From assembly GCA_024305745.1 (NCBI GenBank), contig JAHRBS010000014.1, positions 2,780,762-2,844,761 of the forward strand: 64,000 nt of DNA. Reading direction: 5' to 3'. Origin of the DNA: Polyporus tsugae (lineage: Eukaryota > Basidiomycota > Agaricomycetes > Polyporales > Polyporaceae). Position numbers and translations under genes: made by a program. The notes under the pieces were generated by a model. The model had not been told where the DNA came from. It saw only the letters and a list, made by a program, of their open reading frames with translations, and did no database searches. Every line of letters starts with the position of its first letter. Positions within the stretch are counted from its first letter, which is position 1. Below are positions 9,927-21,260 of the stretch, in pieces.

Positions 9927-11904
9927 CATCAGGAAAAACCCCAAATCCTATTTGGCCATATTTACCAATAATTCGAACAATTAGAGCGTTATTCTAATTC
10001 GCTTAGTCCCCAGCTAATAAGTTCACGATAGAGCCCTTAGTACATGTTATTTACAGATTAGCACTTCAGAGCAATGGTCGATTATTTGCGCACTTTCGAT
10101 CGCGAGGTATGCGAGCACATCAATATTATCATTGCTATTCAACTATTAAAGATACTACACAGTGCAACACCTATACTTGTGCGGATTCAAACCTGCTCGT
10201 GCCCATCAAAGTGGTGCCATGCGCTCACAATGGCGAGTTTGCCGCAATCGCCATTGCTGGTCGAGGACCAAGGTGCTGTGAGCTACACCCCATCTCCTCC
10301 CATGCGGTTATGGACTCGGTCAAGGTGAGGATGGTGTGCATCAGGAGCTGTAGGGACGAGCCTGGTTTCAAGAGGTCTCCGCTGCATCCGACTGGGACAC
10401 AAGTACCAGTGCGAGTCCATTGTCCAAAGCTACATCGGCCACCTCAAGAAGTACTACATCAACAACTTCAATGCCACCTTCGATCCTCCGGGGTTCAAGC
10501 CCATCCACCACATCGGGACCGTGAACCTGGCCTGTCTCACCGGACACAACTCCCTCCTCCCCATTGCGCTCATGGCATGCTGTAAGCTGGGCCCGGAGCT
10601 CAGCAAGGGCCTCACACATGAGGACGGGACACGGGAGATGTTCTCCTACAATGACATCGTCCGGTGCTTCGTTGGGAAGGCGAAGCTCACTGAAGTGAGC
10701 TTTGTCGCCGTGCACCGCGTCTTTTGCGACACCATCGCCAACGGGTGCAAGCACCCGAGCACATGCAAGGGTGTGCTGCAGCAGCAGGTGATTGAGAACG
10801 GCGAGCTGATGGAGGACATCCGGTTGCTCCACTTTGACAACACAAAGACAGGGTATGTCGACACCATCAACATGTCGCGTGTGCTGTGCGCAAAGTGCTA
10901 CGTGATGGTGGGCAAGTTGGGGCGACAGGATGAGCAGCAGCAGGAGATCTTCCGGAAGCTTCCAGAGACAATGGGCGTCGAGGTCGACAACTGGGATGCT
11001 AGCAAGGATAGTGATGACAAGGACAAGAAATCAGGCCTCCTGCATGGGACTGAGGCTCTTTGGCTACTCGAAGACATGCAGGATGGCATGCATCTGCAGA
11101 GTGTGCCTCAAGGAGTGGGAGCGGGGCGACACACATCGAGAAGCGGAGGAATGTGACAATACCCAATGGGAACTCATCTCCGCTGACTGATGGGAAGGTA
11201 TTCTTCGCCAGAGGATGTGTGGACCGTCGAGTTATGGAGAGCCCCAGGGAGAGGTGGGACGTGGAAGGTGGATGTGTCACGGCTGGACTGTTCGTGGCCC
11301 GAGAAGCATTGTAAATAGACAAAAGTAACAGACGTACCAGCGGCACGGAACTGCTTGCACTTAGCCCATCCTTGCAACTACCCAACAACCAATATTGTGT
11401 GGGCCCAATACCACATCTACGAGTTTGGCCTGCAGCAATGAAAATTTTCGATGTAAGGATTCCATACCTAAATTACTGTCCAACAAGGACACTGTGATTT
11501 TGAAGTGGGTCCTCGCATGCGGCTGTTGCTGAGAGCGGCCCAGTCGAGGGGAGAAGAGAGGATAGTAAAGGAAAAGAGTGGACACAATGTCTGTTGTCGT
11601 TGTCGCAGGTCAACTTCAAGTCATTGCGACAGGCGCCGACAGGCGCTTGCGCAGCCTTGAGCGGGTCCTATGAGCGTCTACCACTTCTCTGGCAGAAGCG
11701 CGCAGCTGGTGTGTCCCAAATCATGTCCCCGGTGCTGTATACTCTGCCCTTGAGCTATCTCTACTTGAAAAACAGCAAGTAGAATACTCTCCTACCACAT
11801 ACGGTGTCTGATATTTGATCAGAATAGCAATAGAGGCATTCTGGGTATTATCAGCGCATTATTGCTAACTTATTCCTAATTCGCATCTGGGGGTTTTCCT
11901 GATG
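9927..11904 (+). mobile_element. 1978-bp element with 16-bp terminal inverted repeats, right copy
   Basis: Inverted twin of 6728-8705. It starts CATCAGGAAAAACCCC, 6 bp after the stop of the F-box relic, and ends GGGGGTTTTCCTGATG. Immediately beyond 11904 the sequence becomes a decayed HNH-family gene, so this insertion probably truncated it. No flanking duplication is evident (GCATGG before, CAGCTG after). Confidence 0.72.
10074..11190 (+). CDS. Gene carried by the right element, possible MYND-type C-terminus
   Basis: The longest uninterrupted frame (about 10444-11156) reads YQCESIVQSYIGHLKKYY, then PGFKPIHHIGTVNLACLTGHN, then LLPIALMACCKLGP, then CKHPSTCKGVLQQQVIENG. These are coherent protein sequence and not random. 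A start at ATG 10074 with an intron from 10107 (GTATGC) to about 10160 and a second near 10293-10370 would join it, but I could not fix every junction. In a shifted frame, 11050-11150 gives LRLFGYSKTCRMACICRVCLKEWERGD, then H and C ligands. This resembles a MYND zinc finger (CSxCRxxxYCSxxCQxxDWxxGH) lacking some cysteines. Reaching it needs an intron or a frameshift. The last frame (11594-11782) could be a further exon. The function is unknown. Confidence 0.42.
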
Positions 11905-12550
11905 CAGCTGTTGGCCGGAGATCGATCCGCGAACATACTGTGCACGTCTTCTCTTTGTGCATGCCACAAAGGACTCCACGAGCATTCCACGACCACGTTA
12001 CGGCTTATGGAATGTCAGGGTGCACGCCCTGACAAGCCGCTCACGACGCACTTGTGTCCTTCGCGCGGAAGGACCTGTGTTTGACCCCATCAGAACCACG
12101 ACCAGCGTGACGTACGTGTGCTCACACACTCACCTGATCCCGTGGCAGGTACGAGGACATAGGAATACATTCGTCGGGATCGAAGTCTCCCAGTGCCGTC
12201 GCTTTCTGGGCGAACACGAGGCCCGTGCACGGCGAGGCATATACCCTCGCCAAGCTCTTCGGGTCCTTCATCTACCTGTAAACTTAACAACTGGATGCGT
12301 CCGACAACGGTCAGTGGAAATAGCTATAGAGCGTGCGGTTCAACAGAGGAAAGACTTACACGACCACAGGAGACCTAGAGTCTCACGCATCGCTCGGACG
12401 AGGTCGCGGACCGTGGCAGGATGCGCGAGAAGGGGACGGTGCGTCCGGCCCGGGACGTCCAGGTAGGTGCAGAGTCGCGCCGCGGGTCGTCAAAGACGTC
12501 CTATAGACAGTGTCAGGTAACACAGAGAGGGAATGACGACGCGCTACCCC
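11905..12550 (-). pseudogene. Decayed HNH-family gene, copy P2, truncated by the element
   Basis: Minus-strand frames near 12480-12430 give VFDDPRRDSAP, matching the N-terminal block VFDDPRYTPLD of copy P4. Nucleotides around 12030-12140 (CGCTCACGACGCACTTGTGT) match the same position in copies P3 (19090) and P4 (24990). The sequence homologous to the later part of the gene stops at 11905, where the mobile element begins. The remaining 3' half is not found on the far side of the inverted structure. Confidence 0.55.
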
Positions 12551-14921
12551 AGTAAGTCTGTCCTCTCGCAGACTGTCTGACTGCGCATTGAAAACCACCG
12601 TGACCCACACTGCTGAGCGCTCGAGCGCCGACCAGTGGCTATGGCGTGATTTGTCATATCCGGATCGATCATAACAGTCAAGGTTTGAACTTGAACCATC
12701 CTCTGCGCCTGATTGCGCGCGTCGCTCCGTGCGTTGACCACCAATGGCCGCCGACCCGCCCTTCAGGTTCAAGATGCCCAGATCCCAGTCAAACGCTGCA
12801 AGTGCACACCACCCGGTCACCGGTCACCCCCGGCCCCAGGCTGCAGACAGCCAATGTGCCATCCGAGATCCCCAACCCTCTCATCCGACCCGCCTCATCC
12901 TGCGTTAGCCCTCCCCAGCCTACCTGCCCTACCCACGCACTCGAAATACTCGTCGCCACGCTGCAATTCTGTCTACATAAGCCTAATTTTTGTTCGCCGG
13001 CGCGAGACGGTGACGGTGTTGACAGCGCCGTCACGGTGCTATAGCACTGGTCCCGGCCAGCCTCTAAAGCCAGCTGAGACGCACCAGACTCAGCCGTCAT
13101 GACGACGACGCGGAGAGATGTCAAACGAAACCCTGCAGCCGGAAGGAAAGGGGTGCTCGCCGCCAGCCCCCACTCACTGTCCTCTCGACTTTTCGCGCAC
13201 CGATCGCCCAGGACAACTCAAGTCCGGCCACACCAGCCCGTATTTCTATTGGACGACAAGGGTCCAAAGCGACGCGGTTTGCCGCATCCCAATCACCTCG
13301 AATGTGATCACCTCCGTCCGTATTTCATTTTTCCTAGGCAATACTGGCGTAACTGATCTGTCAATATGGGTCCTGTGGCGGCGGTTTACGTCCACGGCCG
13401 CCTCCGCGATATGATCTTGCAGACACCACGATTACCTATCAAACACCTTGCCCCGCGCCGCCAAGGCTCGCTTTGTCGCTCGCTCACGAATATTGTATGC
13501 ACCCGATCGGCGGCCGGTGAGTGTGCGACGAATCTGGTCCGGACTTGACTGACTGCTCTGGCAGCAACAGAACCACCGAACCCGGGGCCACTGGCAGGCG
13601 GTGCCGCCACTCTTTCAGTTTCTTGGGCCACACAACGCGCTCCAGAGTGGAATTACCAGGCCGCATACAACTTCTCGCTGCACGGCGGCGCACTGGGAAT
13701 GGCGCTCATACAAGGGTAGAACCCGCAAGACCGCGGCACGCGTTTCAAATGGGTGGTCGGAACTTGATGCCGTCGGATGGCTCCCTGCAACCTGGCCAAT
13801 CCATCAATCGTGGTCACGTTATCAACTTGTAAGTCCCCGCAGTGAAAATCTGGTTGCCTCACGAGCTTGGGGGTCGAGTCGTCGCATACACACGTCGGAG
13901 TCAGACCGCGGCGCGGCCGATACAAAGTCTGCTGCAAATTTCGAATGCGGCGCTGATTGACCCGCCACTTCCGCGACTGTCGGAGTCACGAGCAGCGTTT
14001 GCGAGCACGATGTGAAACTCGCAGAGTAATGTAATGACAAGCGTGCGCAGACACCCTCCTCTTGGAGAGCATGGGGGCGATGTAGCGGGCAGCTTGGGTA
14101 CATACTGACTGCTTTCTTTGCAATAGAATCCAGCGAGTGCGAGCACACCGAGATAGTCCGGTAGCTCAAAACACGACCGCGGTCTCATGGCCGTTGCCTC
14201 GCACATAAATCCGGCACAAGAGCATAAATCAGGGTTGTGCCGCCAGAGATACGACGCCATCCTGCGCGTACATCCTTCGTCGGTAGCAGGACGCGGTGCG
14301 CGTGATGGATGTTTTCGCTCCAAATTGGGCGCTGATCGGCGACATAGTCGCAGCTTTCGCATTGTAGGACAGCTCCGGTTCATTTTCAAGTCTGCAAACC
14401 TGTTGGCCGCCATATCGGCTCCAAGGTCGTACCCTCTCGCCCTTGGCCACCCGTGCTTGGCTACTACCCGTGCAGAGCCCACGCCTGCGGGGTGAAGACC
14501 TCGCGCCTGTGCATCGATGCGCAAGTCCCCCTTGGCCTTCTGGCCACGGCCAACTTACACTCAGACGATGCCACAGAGCCGTGGGACTATATCGACCTAA
14601 AGCCAGGCTCTGAGGTGCTCAGCGCGAGCTGCTGCCGCGGATGCTCGGGCGTGGCCAGGTGGCCGTTTCGAAGCGGGCATAGGTATTGTAGACAGTGGCT
14701 CGACCTCGCTGTCCGACAAGGCTAACGTGGACTTTGTAAGGCAGCAAGAGATGTTGATTTAGACCGACAGAGCACTGCCGTTAGCAGAGCCGCACCGATC
14801 ACTCTGCTACTCGGATTCAGCCGTGCCGAGTCTGAGGTCTGAGGCTGACTGGAGGGACTCGATCTCCCGACGCCCTCGAGTTACTTCTCTAGCTACCACA
14901 TCCTTCGAGCCGTCCTCTCCC
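12551..14921. other. Stretch without supportable gene
   Basis: Overlapping open frames on both strands, the longest at 13901-14524 minus, have no recognisable domain. A plus-strand frame near 13620-13690 reads NYQAAYNFSLHGGALGMALIQG before a stop, and another near 14660-14715 contains GIVDSGSTSL. They look like remnants of unrelated genes. I cannot assign them. Confidence 0.4.
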
Positions 14922-16170
14922 ATGAAACACGGCACCATTCCTGCAATGTGGCATCACCTCACGAATGTCATGTTCAAACTTGGGATCACATCTCGTGGCC
15001 CCCAATCGCTGGATGCCGCGACGGCCACTCAGGCTGTGGGTACTGGTACTACAGCAGATCCCCCGGTACGTGACCTGAGCGTACGCGCATCAGCCAATAC
15101 TAACCTCCGTTCCAACCTCCACAGGGACGATTGGATCCCCGACCAGAGACGACCCCGGCTGTCCCCGATTCACACCGCCGGAACGCGCGACACTACGTCG
15201 AAGCCCGATTTGTGAGTACTAATCCTCTTTGTTCGATGGTAGCCCATTCGTTCTCACACCAGTCTAGCACGTCGCGATAGCTGTTCTCAGCAGCCTTCCC
15301 CAATCGACTGTGTTGAAGTTAGCTGCAGACGTAGCCCAAGAGCTCGTGGAGACAGCCGCGCACCTGGCTACGTTAGTGCCCATCCCCGGCATACAAGCGG
15401 CCGCTGAGACGCTGCTGTATATATAGCAAGCGGTTCGAACATTTTATGTAAATCTCTCCTGCACCTATATCCTCACTTGTCGCTAACTTACCTGTACTAT
15501 TCAGGAGAACCGCGAGGCCTATCTACGCCTCGTCAGGCGGTGTGGAGAAATGCTAATGTTTCTCCGTGACGAGATCACACGAGCTGGCATTGCTGCCGAG
15601 CTCATTGCACTCCCCCTGCAGCGTCTGGAGGGGTAAGTGACGTGCTGTATAATATAGTAGTCTTCACCATATACTGATGTTTGTCACCTCAGCTCGTTCG
15701 AGCGCATAAAGCTTTCCTTAAAAGAGCATTCCGATCGGTCCGCTTTTGTACGGTGTTTGCGACGCCGAGCGATGTGGGAAGCACTCAAGGATCATCACGT
15801 CGACTTGAATGATGCATTGTCTTGCTTTAACGTACGTCCAGTGCCGTCCCTAGGACGAGCATGATGTCTAAATCTGCATATGTTTCAGTCCTCAGCGATA
15901 ATCCGCATATTCGAGACAGCCGTCACCTCACAGCGGCAAGACCGGGAGGACGCCGCGACCATTACGGCGCAGCAACGGAGGGATACCGCGATCACTACGG
16001 CGCTCCTCACCAACGGACAGCAACGACGCGACGGACCGGCGCATTTGGGTGGCAGGCGGGACAGCCACGAGAACGAGTCGCACAACGTGCGTGATGCACT
16101 CCGCGGCGAGATGGACGACCATGAAATTCTCCAAGAGCCTCGGTCCATCGCCGTGGAGTCCACATCCTGA
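14922..16170 (+). pseudogene. Solo MLKL/HeLo-like helical-domain gene with a single stop
   Basis: Six exons join in frame: 14922-15065, 15125-15211, 15268-15447, 15505-15632, 15693-15831 and 15889-16170. Introns are 56-60 bp with good splice signals, giving about 318 aa. One TAG at 15424-15426 interrupts exon 3. The paralogous residue in the 41.5-kb gene is Trp (LLHIWDSLELVD versus LLYI-stop-QAVRTF), so a TGG-to-TAG change is the simplest explanation. Residues 78-230 align with the N-terminal helical bundle of that gene: LAADVAQELVETAAHLATLVPIPGIQAAAETLL, then YLRLVRRCGEMLMFLRDEI, then SFERIKLSLKEHSDRSAFVRCLRR. This is the pattern of MLKL_NTD/HeLo-like four-helix domains. No kinase follows; the protein ends with a Gln/Thr/Arg-rich tail. 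Everything except the TAG is preserved, so inactivation is recent or the stop is read through. Confidence 0.75.
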
Positions 16171-16874
16171 CTGCCGCGCGCTACTACGTTCGAGCTCGTG
16201 GATGCCCTCATCCTCGTCCCGTCTTTTGCTCCACTCCACGCCTTGCTGAGCAACGTCACTATCCCCTCTCGGAGTATATACAGTGCCCACTCCGTTTCGA
16301 CTCCGAGTCTCGGATGATTGCGCAATGTGCCCTAGTTCGTCAAGCCCACCTCCTACCGTTCACCAGTACGGCCCTATGTTTTTATGGTATTTTCGGACCT
16401 TACACGCTCGCTGTCTCTCGCATGCGCTCCTTTTCCAGTGCTTTCTTTCTATTGCACCTGCAAGGCTACTTGCCCAGTAATCTATACCATTTTGCTACGT
16501 TCGTCCACTCCTACGTGCGGCACTGGCCTGTAGTGATGTGCTGGGCTGGTTCAAGTCAAAGCACCATTCCGGGCAGGCCCGCCTCTGCGCTTCGCCGAAC
16601 CTTTCTCTCTGTCCCTGTCTCTGTCTCTCTGTCCCTGTCTCTGTCTCTCTGTCTCTCTCTCAACAAGCCTCGGCCTGTACCCGCAGGCCTTCAAAGTCCG
16701 AGCCCATGTTCATTCGAGTTCGGACCGAACGTGAGCAGTTCAATTTTTGCGGACCGAAGCGGCGCGTGACCAGCATCCGCCAGGGGGTACCATAAAGGGG
16801 CTGATCGTGCGCGCATTTATTCTGTCATTCGGACTCATTCCTCCCGTACCCTTGTCCACAGAGCCACCACACAC
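16171..16874. other. Intergenic region upstream of F-box gene 2
   Basis: No gene was recognised. It contains a pyrimidine-rich microsatellite (listed next) and the probable promoter of the gene starting at 16875. Confidence 0.5.
16606..16664. repeat. Pyrimidine microsatellite
   Basis: A TCTCTGTCCCTGTC-type simple repeat about 60 bp long. It is open in all frames by composition and is not coding. Confidence 0.8.
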
Positions 16875-17990
16875 ATGTCCACGCCTACACAAGTACCTTC
16901 CTCCGCTGAGTCATCCTCACCATGGATTCCCCCAGAACTCATCACCCGCATCCTCACCAACCTCTGGGAAGTACCCCAAACACCGCAGGAGCGATCAGCT
17001 TTGTTGAAGACCATCACACTGGTCAACCGCTCTTGGTTTACCCTCGTCGCGCTCATCACCTCTCGCGACTTTCACATCTCTAACAAGCGAAATGCAAATG
17101 CCTTCCTCCAACTTCTCTCCAAATCCACACCGAGACCAACGGCAGATAACCTGTTAACCACGGAGAGAACCCAATTCGCTAACGACACGTGTCGCTCCCT
17201 CACGTTTCATGTTGTCGATGGGAAACTTTCCAAGTGGCCCAGTCCCCTCACCAAAAAGACTGTCGCCGCCCTCATCAAGCGGGGTCCGTGGCCCTCTCCG
17301 GCCGACGACGCGGACGACGCCATTTCACTCGTCCTGGACAAGATTTCGACACCCGACTGGCATCTCCCCAACCTCCAACACATCTCGCTCCGGTACAGGG
17401 ACCGGGGGTTTGCGGACGTCTTCCACCACCTCGAGCTGGGGCCGTTCCCGCCGCAGGTCACGCGCCTCTCCATCGACTACTCGTTCAGCGTGTGGCATCT
17501 CAAGTATACCTTCAGTCTGTTGTGGATGGATACCCGCGACGGCACCCAGTGGTACACACCCTTCCCGGCGGAAAAGGCCCGCCGCGGTGTCGTTCCTATG
17601 ATTCCGAACCTCCGGTACCTTGCGTTAACGTCCGGCGCGACGACCGCGTTCGTGACGGCCATCCTCCCGCTGTGCCCGAACGTCGAGACGCTGGAGATCA
17701 CACAGCCCAGCGCGGTCCGGCTGGAAGCGATTGGCCCGCAAGTCCCCTCGTCCCTCAGGACCTTGGTTCTGCGCCATCTGGGCGCGCTGTCCGGGGAACA
17801 GCTATGCCGGTGGGAGTTGTGCTTAGCGTTGGACAGGGGACTCTTTCCCGCTCGTGGTACTAGCACTACTACGAAGCCGCGGATCGTCGTCCGTTCGGGC
17901 GCCCTGGATGATCCCGTTGTGTTCATGGCGGTGAGACGCAGGTGTGAGCGTTTCGATGCTGAGCTTGTGCATGAGTGTGATGATGCTTAG
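16875..17990 (+). CDS. F-box-like protein 2
   Basis: Single exon, 371 aa, ATG at 16875. Residues 18-60 hold the basidiomycete F-box-like pattern PWIPPELITRILTNLW followed by LLKTITLVNRSWF, which is expected to bind a Skp1 adaptor of an SCF ubiquitin ligase. The rest has LRR-like phrases (NLQHISLRYRDR, LSIDYSFSVWHLKY, NLRYLALTSGATTAF, NVETLEITQPS) that would form the substrate-recognition part. It is about half identical by eye to the genes at 8905 and 21616, but it is longer in the middle (KKTVAALIKRGPW). No introns are needed. The substrate is unknown. The frame is clean, so it is likely functional. Confidence 0.85.
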   Translation: MSTPTQVPSSAESSSPWIPPELITRILTNLWEVPQTPQERSALLKTITLVNRSWFTLVALITSRDFHISNKRNANAFLQLLSKSTPRPTADNLLTTERTQFANDTCRSLTFHVVDGKLSKWPSPLTKKTVAALIKRGPWPSPADDADDAISLVLDKISTPDWHLPNLQHISLRYRDRGFADVFHHLELGPFPPQVTRLSIDYSFSVWHLKYTFSLLWMDTRDGTQWYTPFPAEKARRGVVPMIPNLRYLALTSGATTAFVTAILPLCPNVETLEITQPSAVRLEAIGPQVPSSLRTLVLRHLGALSGEQLCRWELCLALDRGLFPARGTSTTTKPRIVVRSGALDDPVVFMAVRRRCERFDAELVHECDDA

Positions 17991-18479
17991 AGCATGTGAT
18001 TCTAGTACTGTACAGGGACCCGTCGAAAGGTATGTAGTACTACAAGAAGAGTGCCCGTATAGTTGTGCTCGCTGTTTCGAAGGTGGTAGAAGTATATTCA
18101 GGTTCATAGCAGGCATACACATAAACTACGGACTCGAGGCCATGCGGAGTCACAAACGTTGACCGAGGTGCCTACAACGGGGTTTACAAACAGATATGAG
18201 GGGGCACCGATCAATCAAGTGCGTATTTATACAAGTCCACGACGAGTAGCTAGTACTAGTACACTTCAGTTTCCGGATCCCAACCTATGCTCGCAACGCC
18301 TCCGATCATGCCAAACGACAAATAAGGCTACACCCCCGAAGTCACCGGTACCCCGAACAACCGTGCCAAACTGTTCAAGTCTGGACTCTGACTCGCACTG
18401 TCCGCGCCGGCATCCACCAAGCAGCGGTCTAGGCCACCCACATCCGAACACTTACGGTCGGTGTAGTTCTCGATTCAGT
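17991..18479. other. Intergenic, no gene recognised
   Basis: 3' flank of F-box gene 2. Only short conflicting open frames were seen before the C-terminal end of the minus-strand relic P3. Confidence 0.4.
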
Positions 18480-19250
18480 CAAAAATGCTGGCCAAACCGG
18501 TCGTATAAAGCACGCCGCCAAAGGCCGCATGCATCAGCAACAACTCCTGGCTAGGAAGGATGTCTCGGACGGGCGCGTCGCCGTCGCCATGGTCGACCAC
18601 AGAGCTGTGGTCCTGTAAGGTGACGGTGTGTCGGAGCGTAATGGATGGGTACGTGACTCCGACGATTCGCGGGTCGTGGTCCTTGACTCGATAGGTATTC
18701 GGAACCTGATGCGGAGTGCGCTCTCGTCAGACACAGGGAATCGGGAGGACACGGGAGACTCGGAGGAGGCGAACCTGTGTGGGGACGAGGCAAATCCCGA
18801 AAGCGTCGAACTTGGTGTGCGTCGTGCAGCCGAGCGAGATGAGGTTCGTTGGGTCGCCCATGACGCCCGTGGATTGGATATCGATGTATCTGTCGCTCAG
18901 CTGCGTGTACCGGCAGAGGACCTCCAGGCTGAGCATCACGGACTTGCGCTGCTTCTGCATGTTACGGTGAATCCATGGAACCATGGTCAACACATGTGCG
19001 GATCACACACCTCGTCGTTGTCAGACACCTCCTTGTACACCACCAAGGGTGCCATACGGGACCGGCCTGCGAGACCAGATGGCAGATATCCCACACGCCG
19101 CTCACGACGCACTGGTGTCCGTCGTGCCGGAGGACCTACGTCACCTGCAACGACTTCGTCAGAACCAGATCCGCGACACAAGATGTTCCGTGCCCCCGCG
19201 CGTGCTCACTTGATTCCGCAGGGGGTACGAGGACTTGAGAAGGCATTTGG
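18480..19250 (-). pseudogene. Decayed HNH-family gene, copy P3 (C-terminal half)
   Basis: Minus-strand frames give, in order, LCRYTQLSDRYIDIQSTG, then MGDPTNLISLGCTTHTKFDAFGICLVPTQ (about 18990-18760), then RIVGVTYPSITLRHTVTLQDHSSVVDHGDGDAPVRD (about 18690-18560), then LPSQELLLMHAAFGGVLYTTGLASIF (to about 18483). The middle block occupies the place of NTLMLAGSPGNAFTTFRWCLHPTQ, and the last that of LPSADLLRVHAGLAGACHLSGAAVLLDAI, in the intact gene at 4077. Long frames survive, but junctions and the N-terminal half are missing, so it is scored as a pseudogene. A nucleotide block at 19090-19150 is shared with P2 and P4. Confidence 0.62.
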
Positions 19251-19399
19251 CAGGATGCGAGAGCGAGATGCGATGCGGAGATGCTGTATGGAGACGGAGA
19301 CGATGCGGTACGAAATAATGTATACATGCGAAATATGTGGAAGTGGAAATAATGTAAGATGCGTGTACGGATGTTGTACGGTCGTGTAAGTCATCCTCG

Positions 19400-21260
19400 A
19401 GTGTCCGGTGCAGCGCGTCCGTAAAGGTAAAGGTAAAGACGGCGGCGGCGATGGCGATGGCTAGCCTCGAGGCCGCGTTCGTGCATATGGATTCTGTTCA
19501 AGCGCGCGACTGGCTGGCGACCTGCACCTCCGCCTGGAAGATGTTCCCGCTAAAGGTGATGATCCCCGTGAGGACGAGGTCGTGCAGCGCGTAGTGGTGC
19601 GGGCGCAGGTTCGGCGAAGGCGGGTGCCCAGCGAACGTGGGAGACTCCTGTAAGCGGATAGGACGTCAGGACAATCGAGGGGTTGCGTGAGGGGGAAAAC
19701 GGGGCGAACACGGAGGAAGCGGTCGAACGCGAGCGCGACGCCCTTGACGAGGGACGCGCCAGGGATATCTTCAGTGAAGTTCATGCCCTCGTACCCGGCC
19801 CACTGCAAAACGCGACGCGCTCGATCAGCAATGACCGCAGCGGGAATGATTAGACGAGCGCGCCCACCATGATCTTCAACGAAAACCTGGCCCCGCCGAG
19901 GTTCGCGAAGTGGTCTTGCGCATTTGCGATGGCGGGGAACTTGGCGCGAAGGACGTGGTCCGGGGTACTTGCGAGCGCGACCAAGGGCACGCCGCGGCCG
20001 CTGTGGTCCACGGTTGGGATGCGGCCAAAGGGGGCGGCGCCGGCGGGCCGCGATTGCGGGAGGACGAACATTGTGTTTAGCAAAGATACAGAGATGTATA
20101 TGATGCTGGAGAGAAGGGCGAAGAGCAAATGTAGAGCAGATCTAGAGGAAGGCGCGAGCTCGAGCAGAGGATGCCAGTGAGGAGAACCATGGTGGTGGAC
20201 TCGCTCGTTCATAAATACGAACGCGTACGAATACGCCAAAGCTGCAGGAAGAGCAAGCGGGGATAGCCATAACAAAGCGCGTTCGCGAGAGCTGGAGGGA
20301 GAATGTAGGTGGCAAAGCGGTATAACTCGAGGCGGACAGAGCAGCGCGAGGATGGGCCGAGCGCGTGCCACACATCAGCGCGCCCGACCTGAGAGAGGCA
20401 GGGTCCTAGGAAAACCGCGCGAGAGGTGTAAAGAGCCATCCAGAGGATATACGTAGCCGTGAGCGGCGCGCGATGGTGTTGCCACCGAGTGCCAGAAGGC
20501 CAAAGGACTGCGATGAAAGAGGCGCGCGGCTGAATTAATGTGTGGCCAAAGCGGGGGGCGCGATTGAGCAGTGCACGTCAGAAGAAGAAAAAGCAAAGAC
20601 AGTAGGACCGGATGGTAGTTGAAAGACAGGATGAGTGTCGCCAGTACTTTGAGAAGCCGGCCAAAGGATGCAACAAGCGAGGGATCATCAGAGACGATAA
20701 AGCGAGCCTGAGGAGGCGGCGGGCTGCCAGTCCTCGCCGCCTATCGTTGAAAGCCCCCAGATACCAAAGCAGTACCGTAGGATACCGTCGTAAAGTGTAG
20801 GAAGACTTTGTGCACATGAGTTTGCAGCGGCCTCTTTGTATTCGTTGAACGCGACAAACTTGTAAGTTCGCTAGGGAACAAGTTTGGCGCGGGACGTCGA
20901 GCGGATGTGCCCCAGGCTCGCTGAATATGCCATAGGGAGTCCTTTGAGTCCTAGAGGATCGAGGAAAAGATAGATGGCCGCAAGAAATAACCACGGCGGC
21001 ATGCGACCGACTCGGAGCAGTAGTAGGCTCCTTGAGGCAACTTGCCTGAGCGATTCCGGCCCTAAGAGTGCCGTAGTGTAGATGTCGAGAATTTGCAGGC
21101 GAGCAGATCCGGCGGGTCCGCGCATGATGGGGAACAGTAGCAAGCGAAGTTGGCCAGTAAGTTAAAGTAGCCTAGGACGGAGGGCGTGCCTCGAGGCTTG
21201 TCGGATGTGGCGGGGACCAGTGAGAACTGTTTGGTCATGTTAGGATCGAAAGCCACCGCC
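19400..21260 (-). other. Possible degenerate membrane-protein gene, unassigned
   Basis: Minus-strand frames contain hydrophobic stretches and ordered protein-like text. From the right: MTKQFSLVPATSDKPRG, then (after a frame change) LLLFPIMRGPAGSARLQ and PPWLFLAAIYLFLDP. Then come SSIIYISVSLLNTMFVLP and GVPLVALASTPDHVLRAKFPAIANAQDHF, then YEGMNFTEDIPGASLVKGV. A last exon after an acceptor at about 19650 reads LRPHHYALHDLVLTGIITFSGNIFQAEVQV and stops at about 19510. The frame changes are not all explained by introns. The family was not recognised; a wax-synthase-like membrane enzyme was considered and not supported. Confidence 0.35.

Larger units (their letters stand above)
6728..11904. repeat. 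5.2-kb inverted-repeat structure (arms 1978 bp, spacer 1221 bp)
   Basis: Arms 6728-8705 and 9927-11904 are reverse complements with a single mismatch noticed, separated by 8706-9926, which holds the F-box pseudogene and its promoter. The shape resembles a composite transposon. It could also be two independent insertions, or a hairpin-mediated duplication. Confidence 0.85.

Noticed and set aside
6728..11904. Target-site duplication around the composite
   Set aside because: Flanks CCCGCCC and CAGCTGT do not match, nor do the inner flanks, so transposition cannot be shown this way.
12650..12720. tRNA-like segments around GGTTTGAAC and similar motifs elsewhere
   Set aside because: No matching acceptor, D and anticodon stems could be built by eye at any of the candidate places.
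14640..14730. Aspartyl-protease-like GIVDSGSTSL
   Set aside because: One ten-residue resemblance without the partner Asp motif or flanking fold.
19400..21260. Wax-synthase/MBOAT-like enzyme
   Set aside because: Hydrophobic segments fit loosely, but none of the expected motifs (a W-H-Q type catalytic segment) could be placed and frames are broken.
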